DNA of 52,911 bases from Pelatocladus maniniholoensis HA4357-MV3 (GTDB taxonomy: Bacteria; Cyanobacteriota; Cyanobacteriia; Cyanobacteriales; Nostocaceae), in assembly GCA_019359115.1 (NCBI GenBank), contig JAHHHW010000103.1:1-52911 (forward strand). The letters are read 5' to 3'. Position numbers and translations under genes: made by a program. This document shows, one piece after another, positions 48,108 to 52,911 of the stretch. A model generated the notes under the pieces. The model saw only the letters and a program-made list of their open reading frames with translations, had not been told where the DNA came from and searched no databases. Position 1 is the first letter of the stretch; every line of letters starts with the position of its first letter.

Positions 48108-49499
48108 ATGAGCAATCAAAGCGATCGCCATTCATCTATACAGAATATAAATATACCAGAGTCTCCCCGTGGTTGGGAAAACTTGAAGTGGCTCGGGCCA
48201 AGTTTTTTGTGGATGCTTTCGGCTGCGGGTTCAGGAGAGTTACTATTTACACCTCGTATTGCCGCTCTTTATGGTTACTCTTTGCTATGGGCGCTACTTG
48301 CTGCTGTGATTCTGAAATGGTTTATTAACGGTGAGGTGGGTCGCTTTTCGGTTTGCACGGGCGCAACTATTCTCGAAGGTTTTAAACAACTTCCTGGACC
48401 GAAAAACTGGGCTATATGGCTGATATTACTACCACAATTAGTGGTAGCAATCTCTACTGTTGCTGGACTTGCAGGAGCCGCCGCTACTGCACTAATTTTG
48501 GTAACAGGGGGAGGTGTACAACTGTGGACGGTAATTATCATAATTGTTACAGCAGCAATTGTTTTATTTGGGCAATACAACGTAGTCGAAAAGATTTCCT
48601 CTTATGTGGGGATTGCCCGTACAATTGCAGTGGTAACAGCTGCTATTTTTGTTTTTCCAAATCTTCGTCAACTGGCAGCCGGATTAGTACCGCAAATTCC
48701 CCAAAACGTGCAGTATCAAGAAATACTACCTTGGCTAGGTTTTATGCTCGCAGGAGCGGCCGGGTTAATGTGGTATTCTTACTGGGTAGAAGCTAGAGGT
48801 TATGGTGCTGCTAGTGTTAAGGGAAAAGAAAGTATAGACCCCAAGCAACTCAATCAACAGGAAAAAAAGAAACTGCGCGGCTGGATAAATTTGATGACCA
48901 TATCCAACACCTTAGCTGTGGTTGGTGCGCTATTGGCGGCGTTGTCTTTCTTGATTCTCGGTGGCGAGTTGCTGCGTCCGCAGGGACTTGTACCAAAAGA
49001 AAATCAGGTAGCAGAAACTCTGGGAAGCTTGCTAGGCGACCTTTGGGGGCCTTTTGGCTTTTGGTTTATGGTGGCGATTGTTTTTATTACCTTTTGTAGC
49101 ACTGTCCTTTCAGTCGAAGATGGTTTTGGGCGAATGTTTGCTGATGGTACGCAAATTATTCTGCAAGGATTTGGTGTGCGGGGACGTTGGACTAAAGAGA
49201 AGTTCTTGCAGCGTGTTTATATTATTGTGTTACTAGCTATTTTACCAATCGCTGTTTATCTATTCTTCGGTCAACCTATTGGCTTGCTGCAAACCGCAGG
49301 TGGAATTGAAGCTGCTCATATTCCCATTGTCACCGGGCTTACTCTCTTCCTCAACTATCGAATGTTACCAAAAGAATTACAACCGTCAAAAATAATTTTT
49401 GCTGGTACTGCGATCGCCGGAATATTTTTCGCAGTATTCGCAGTTATTTATCTTTTGCAACTGATCCCAATTATTGGGGTTGTAGAAGGTTTTGTTTAA
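48108..49499 (+). CDS. Nramp-like divalent-metal/ion transporter, atypical TM1
   Basis: 463 residues with about eleven spans and the overall Nramp/SLC11 layout (GPSFLWMLSAAGSGELLFTP, ALYGYSLLWALLAAVILKWF, NGEVGRFSVCTGATILEGF). The metal-binding DPGN of TM1 in canonical Nramp proteins corresponds here to AAGSGEL, and TM6 has AAGLMWYSYW instead of the usual A-x-x-MPH. Loss of both suggests a different substrate, such as Mg2+ or a non-metal ion, or a divergent clade. It is followed 90 bases later by a permease gene on the same strand. Confidence 0.82.
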   Translation: MSNQSDRHSSIQNINIPESPRGWENLKWLGPSFLWMLSAAGSGELLFTPRIAALYGYSLLWALLAAVILKWFINGEVGRFSVCTGATILEGFKQLPGPKNWAIWLILLPQLVVAISTVAGLAGAAATALILVTGGGVQLWTVIIIIVTAAIVLFGQYNVVEKISSYVGIARTIAVVTAAIFVFPNLRQLAAGLVPQIPQNVQYQEILPWLGFMLAGAAGLMWYSYWVEARGYGAASVKGKESIDPKQLNQQEKKKLRGWINLMTISNTLAVVGALLAALSFLILGGELLRPQGLVPKENQVAETLGSLLGDLWGPFGFWFMVAIVFITFCSTVLSVEDGFGRMFADGTQIILQGFGVRGRWTKEKFLQRVYIIVLLAILPIAVYLFFGQPIGLLQTAGGIEAAHIPIVTGLTLFLNYRMLPKELQPSKIIFAGTAIAGIFFAVFAVIYLLQLIPIIGVVEGFV

Positions 49500-49589
49500 G
49501 AATCCTATCTGGGGAAAGGTAAAAACAAAACGTAAATCACGCAAACTTAGTGAATACTGACTGTAAACTAACATCAATCAGGGTCGATC

Positions 49590-50744
49590 ATGTTAGACCA
49601 AATAGGACAAGCTTTATTAACCAGCGCCGGAATATTATGGAAATCTTTTTGGGCGCTGGTGTTCGGTTATACAGTTTCTGCGGCAATTCAGGTGATAGTT
49701 ACTCGCTCCCAAATGGCGCGAGTTTTAGGTAAACGCAGTTGGAAACAAGCATTATTAGCTGGTTTGTTTGGCTTTATTTCTTCTTCTTGTTCCTTTGCTG
49801 CGATCGCTGCTTCGCGTTCTGTCTTCGTCAAAGGCGCACATCCGATCAATGCTGTTTCTTTTTTAATTGCTTCTACCAATTTGGTGATTGAATTGGGTAT
49901 CGTGTTGTGGGTGTTGCTGGGTTGGAAATTCTTTGTTGGTAACTTTCTACTTGGCACTTTGATGATTATCTACGCCTACATCCTCACCCGCTTTTGGTTT
50001 CCCAGGGATCTTGCTAATCAAGCAAAACAACATGCACAACAACGTCAAGAAGGTGAAGGAATGCAACACCACGCAGAGATGCAAAACAAAAATTGGTGGC
50101 AAAAGTTAACTTCCAAAACAGGTTGGCTGGCGATTTCCCATGCTTTCTTTATGGAATGGAAGATGGCGTATAAAGAAATTCTCTTTGGTTTCACCATTGC
50201 TGGATTTATCTCCGTGTTTGTTCCTACCACCTTCTGGAATACCCTATTTTTACAATCCGGTCAAAACGCACCTGCACTACTTGCTATTGTTGAAAATGCC
50301 TTGATAGCACCGATTATTGCCTTTTTCACCTTTATTGGCTCTATGGGTAATGTTCCCTTAGCGGCTTTATTATGGTCAAAAAATGCTTCTTTTGCAGGTG
50401 TGATGAGCTTTTTAGGCGCTGACTTAGTGGCGGCGACTGTAGTTTATTTACAAGCAAAATATTACGGTTGGAAATATGCAATCTATCTTTCAGGATTACT
50501 TTATGTTTGCATGGTTGGTGCAGGAATCACCGTACATGGAATTTTTGCCCTTTTCAATGCTATACCTACTGAAAGAACTGCGCTGACAGAGTTAGTGCAA
50601 TTTGCCATTGACTACACCTTCTGGTTAAACATCATTTTTGCAGTGATTGGTGGAGTATTACTGTGGCTGCATTTTCACGACAATAGTTCCCAACCTCAAC
50701 GACACAGACAACAAGATTCACAACAGCAGGAAACAGCTAACTAG
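49590..50744 (+). CDS. DUF318-type permease (ArsP/YraQ-like)
   Basis: 384 residues with eight or so spans in two halves. The hallmark GFISSSCSFAAIAASRSVFV (about 60-79) matches the SSCSCAxxP-type motif of DUF318 permeases, with Phe replacing the second Cys. The repeat in the second half (FIGSMGNVPLAALLW) corresponds to the same region. A His/Gln-rich loop (HAQQRQEGEGMQHHAEMQN) splits the halves and a Gln/His-rich tail ends the protein. Family members include trivalent organoarsenical exporters, but the substrate here is not evident. It ends 6 bases before the GH13 gene, so the two are probably cotranscribed. Confidence 0.82.
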   Translation: MLDQIGQALLTSAGILWKSFWALVFGYTVSAAIQVIVTRSQMARVLGKRSWKQALLAGLFGFISSSCSFAAIAASRSVFVKGAHPINAVSFLIASTNLVIELGIVLWVLLGWKFFVGNFLLGTLMIIYAYILTRFWFPRDLANQAKQHAQQRQEGEGMQHHAEMQNKNWWQKLTSKTGWLAISHAFFMEWKMAYKEILFGFTIAGFISVFVPTTFWNTLFLQSGQNAPALLAIVENALIAPIIAFFTFIGSMGNVPLAALLWSKNASFAGVMSFLGADLVAATVVYLQAKYYGWKYAIYLSGLLYVCMVGAGITVHGIFALFNAIPTERTALTELVQFAIDYTFWLNIIFAVIGGVLLWLHFHDNSSQPQRHRQQDSQQQETAN

Positions 50745-50750
50745 TTTCAT

Positions 50751-52373
50751 ATGGAAAATCTTTGGTATAAAAATGCAATATTTTACTCTCTGGATGTTGA
50801 AACCTTCATGGACTTAGATGGAGATGGAATTGGTGATTTTCCAGGATTGACCAAGTGTCTGGATCATTTCTCTGGATTAGGGATTACCTGTTTGTGGTTG
50901 TTACCATTTTATCCTTCTCCCAACCAAGATAACGGTTACGACGTTATGGATTACTACAACGTTGATCCGCGACTAGGGACATTGGGAGATTTTGTCGAGT
51001 TCATCCATCAAGCGAGCGATCGCGGCATTCGAGTACTAGTTGATTTAGTTGTAAATCATACATCCAATCAGCATCCTTGGTTTCAACAAGCACGTTTAGA
51101 TCCAAACTCCAAGTACCGCGATTATTATGTATGGTCAAAGAAACGCCCACAAACAAAACCGGAACAAATTTCTTTTCCTGGTGAACAAGAAAGCATTTGG
51201 GAATACGACGAAAAAGCAGAAGCTTACTATCTGCATCACTTTTATAAAGAACAACCAGATTTAAATATTGCTAATCCTGCGGTGCGAGAAGAAATCTATA
51301 AAATTATGGGTTTCTGGCTACAACTTGGTGTGTCTGGATTTCGCATCGATGCTGCACCATTTTTAATTAATCCATTGGGGATGTCAAAGTGTCCGAATTT
51401 GCAAACCTTTTTAAAAGACATGCAAGAGTTTCTATCATCACGTCGGGGTGATGCTCTACTCTTAGCAGAAGCAAATGTCCGACCAGAAGAAATTCCTATT
51501 TACTTTGGCGATGGTGACAGATGCCAAATGTTATTTAATTTCCTGTTAAATCAATATATGTTTTTGGCTCTGGCAAGGCAAGAATCACCAGCTTTGTGTG
51601 AGGGATTAAAAATATTACCTCATATTCCTGATAGCTGTCAGTGGCTTAACTTTGTCCGCCACCATGACGAACTTACCCTTGATCAGATCATTGATTCTGA
51701 GTGTGAAGAAATCTTCCAGGCCTTTGCTCCCGAAAAGAATATGCAAATTTTCGGACATGGTATTCGCCGTCGTCTACCACCAATGTTAGGAAACAATAGG
51801 CATCGGATCGAACTTACCTATAGTCTATTATTCAGTCTACCTGGTACGCCTCTGCTACGCTATGGCGAAGAAATCGGTATGGGTGATGATCTATCACTTG
51901 AAGGTAGAGATAGCGTTCGTACAGTCATGCAATGGTCAGATGCAGCCAACGGCGGCTTTTCCACCGCCTCACCTGCTTCCCTGACTCGACCTGTGATTGA
52001 AGAAGGAGAGTACAGCTACAAACAAGTAAATGTAAGAGTCGAACAACGCGATCGCACTTCCTTAATGAATTGGATGGAACACATCATTCGCATTCGCAAA
52101 CAGTGTCCGGAGTTTGGCTGGGGTAAATGGCAGATTTTGGAAACTGACGAGCCGTGTGTATTGGCTCACTGCTGTGAGTGGGAAGGTAAAGCAGTTATCG
52201 CCCTACACAATTTAGCAGATCAACCATGCATAGCGACATTTAAGTCACACAAATATACCCATCTCATTGAGATATTTAGCGATCGCCAATATGAACCCCT
52301 TAATGGTGATTCCTCCTCGATCTCATTAGAAGCATACGGCTATCGCTGGTTTCGAGTAAATCAGATGCGTTAG
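50751..52373 (+). CDS. GH13 family enzyme, trehalose-synthase-like
   Basis: 540 residues with the alpha-amylase (beta/alpha)8 barrel. It starts WYKNAIFYSLDVETFMDLDG. The catalytic nucleophile is Asp 200 in GFRIDAAPF, the acid/base Glu 240 in LLAEANV and the transition-state Asp 306 in FVRHHDEL; DLVVNHTS is conserved region I. The fit to maltose/trehalose isomerase (GH13_16) is good, but no maltokinase domain is attached. It could serve trehalose or maltose turnover; the closest subfamily should be checked. The start is 6 bases after the permease stop, an operon spacing. Confidence 0.88.
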   Translation: MENLWYKNAIFYSLDVETFMDLDGDGIGDFPGLTKCLDHFSGLGITCLWLLPFYPSPNQDNGYDVMDYYNVDPRLGTLGDFVEFIHQASDRGIRVLVDLVVNHTSNQHPWFQQARLDPNSKYRDYYVWSKKRPQTKPEQISFPGEQESIWEYDEKAEAYYLHHFYKEQPDLNIANPAVREEIYKIMGFWLQLGVSGFRIDAAPFLINPLGMSKCPNLQTFLKDMQEFLSSRRGDALLLAEANVRPEEIPIYFGDGDRCQMLFNFLLNQYMFLALARQESPALCEGLKILPHIPDSCQWLNFVRHHDELTLDQIIDSECEEIFQAFAPEKNMQIFGHGIRRRLPPMLGNNRHRIELTYSLLFSLPGTPLLRYGEEIGMGDDLSLEGRDSVRTVMQWSDAANGGFSTASPASLTRPVIEEGEYSYKQVNVRVEQRDRTSLMNWMEHIIRIRKQCPEFGWGKWQILETDEPCVLAHCCEWEGKAVIALHNLADQPCIATFKSHKYTHLIEIFSDRQYEPLNGDSSSISLEAYGYRWFRVNQMR

Positions 52374-52536
52374 ATATGCTCTAACTTTTGCTACCCAATT
52401 TTTACCCGATTTCTCCCCTGTTTTTCAACTTTTTTTTAGGTAAATTGAGAGTAAAACCAAATAGCTAAACAGCGTAGAAATTCTCACCAAATTTTCTAAA
52501 TAAAAAAACAGGGTTAATATTATGTGAAGGTTTAAT

Positions 52537-52746
52537 ATGAGACATCATCAAATTGATGAGAACTTAAATTTACATTCATCTAGCTTGAGTGAGAACTCAC
52601 GCGGTAAGTTTGCCCGCACACAATTACTTATGTTATTAGTACTATTTATTACAGGTGTTTGTGTAGATTTTTGGTTTAATCGTCACCAATTACCGTGGCA
52701 ATTATCAAATGTTCGTCCACAGGTATCAACATCAGTGCATTCATAG
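52537..52746 (+). CDS. Small single-span membrane protein
   Basis: 69 residues: a polar N terminus (MRHHQIDENLNLHSSSLSEN), a basic patch (RGKFART), one hydrophobic span (QLLMLLVLFITGVCVDFWF) and a short external tail. GAAGG precedes the ATG by about 8 bases. I do not recognise a family. It follows the GH13 gene by 163 bases on the same strand. Confidence 0.55.
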   Translation: MRHHQIDENLNLHSSSLSENSRGKFARTQLLMLLVLFITGVCVDFWFNRHQLPWQLSNVRPQVSTSVHS

Positions 52747-52793
52747 CATCTGTAATCAGTAATTAAGCATTAATAAAATTATTTAGTATCGGC

Positions 52794-52911
52794 TCAATAA
52801 TTCGGGGTAGGCAGTGATTCAAGCTGCCACGACCAGCCTAATGGAATGAGAGAAGATTTCTCCCGAATAACTTGGGCAAGAGAGGGGATTGCTCGAATTT
52901 GAGAAATACGG
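52794..52911 (-). CDS. C-terminal end of an unknown protein, running off the right edge
   Basis: The minus-strand frame from the window edge encodes 38 residues (RISQIRAIPSLAQVIREKSS, then LIPLGWSWQLESLPTPNY) ending at the stop 52796-52794. It reads as a real C terminus: balanced composition and no low complexity. Too little is visible to name a family. It is convergent with the small membrane protein, with 47 bases between the stops. Confidence 0.55.
   Translation of the reverse strand, partial: RISQIRAIPSLAQVIREKSSLIPLGWSWQLESLPTPNY

Noticed and set aside
1-52911. tRNA and rRNA genes
   Set aside because: I looked for T-loop signatures and rRNA landmarks and saw none convincing; a tRNAscan run would be decisive.

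Overview
The window looks like chromosomal DNA of a filamentous, probably heterocyst-forming (Nostocales-type) cyanobacterium. The grounds are abundant HIP1-type GCGATCGC octamers, short heptanucleotide-type repeats between genes, many small palindromic and terminal-inverted-repeat elements, and gene families typical of the group (Uma2 nucleases, short RRM proteins, HetC-type peptidase/ABC exporters, PEP-CTERM sequence, WD40 proteins, hybrid kinases). I cannot assign a genus. I recognised no rRNA, tRNA, CRISPR array or intact insertion sequence.

Layout. 1-9.6 kb: hemB (tetrapyrrole synthesis), a DUF4870 membrane protein, prfC (RF3), a degenerate M48-peptidase-like membrane protein, a Uma2 nuclease, a candidate small RNA, an RRM protein with a long leader, and an unknown gene. 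10.4-14.8 kb: a GT4 glycosyltransferase with an orphan PEP-CTERM tail just after its stop, an NFACT/RqcH-like gene, a second small-RNA candidate, and a 116-residue gene preceded by two CIRCE-like heat-shock operators. 15.5-22.6 kb is the most coherent accessory locus. It holds a transposase-derived HTH protein, a cyclic-nucleotide-domain/C39-peptidase/ABC exporter, a HlyD adaptor and a parvulin-like isomerase in one direction. Two nearly identical 66-residue precursors with VVGG leaders face them. I read this as a double-glycine peptide (bacteriocin/RiPP-like) maturation and export system.

23.8-36.8 kb: an SLH-domain protein, rmlB, a WD40 protein, a secreted barrel-like protein, fdhD, an EamA exporter, a hybrid histidine kinase with a repeat-encoded insert in its ATPase domain, and a DUF389-OmpA-like fusion. 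36.8-40.4 kb is rich in nested mobile repeats around a small unknown gene, a single-domain response regulator and a sucrose-phosphatase-like HAD protein. 40.4-45.3 kb: a STAS gene broken by a 25-bp duplication, a second GT4 enzyme, a small RHH-like gene, and a divergent OmpR regulator/CHASE3 kinase pair. 45.3-52.9 kb: a glycine-zipper stress protein, a secreted protein, a two-domain lipoprotein, an Nramp-like transporter, a DUF318-type permease, a GH13 trehalose-synthase-like enzyme, a small membrane protein and the 3' end of an unknown gene.

How the parts relate. The GT4 enzyme and HAD phosphatase near 40-42 kb would make sense as a sucrose-phosphate synthase/phosphatase-like pair, and the GH13 enzyme as disaccharide metabolism. 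Together they suggest compatible-solute turnover, although the phosphatase and one GT4 enzyme have altered motifs. The gaps between genes carry several families of small dispersed elements, including a two-hairpin family with about nine copies and a 91-bp element in two identical inverted copies. Several genes show repair scars or decay: the STAS duplication, the PEP-CTERM tail, a short-chain-dehydrogenase tail and a start-less membrane ORF.
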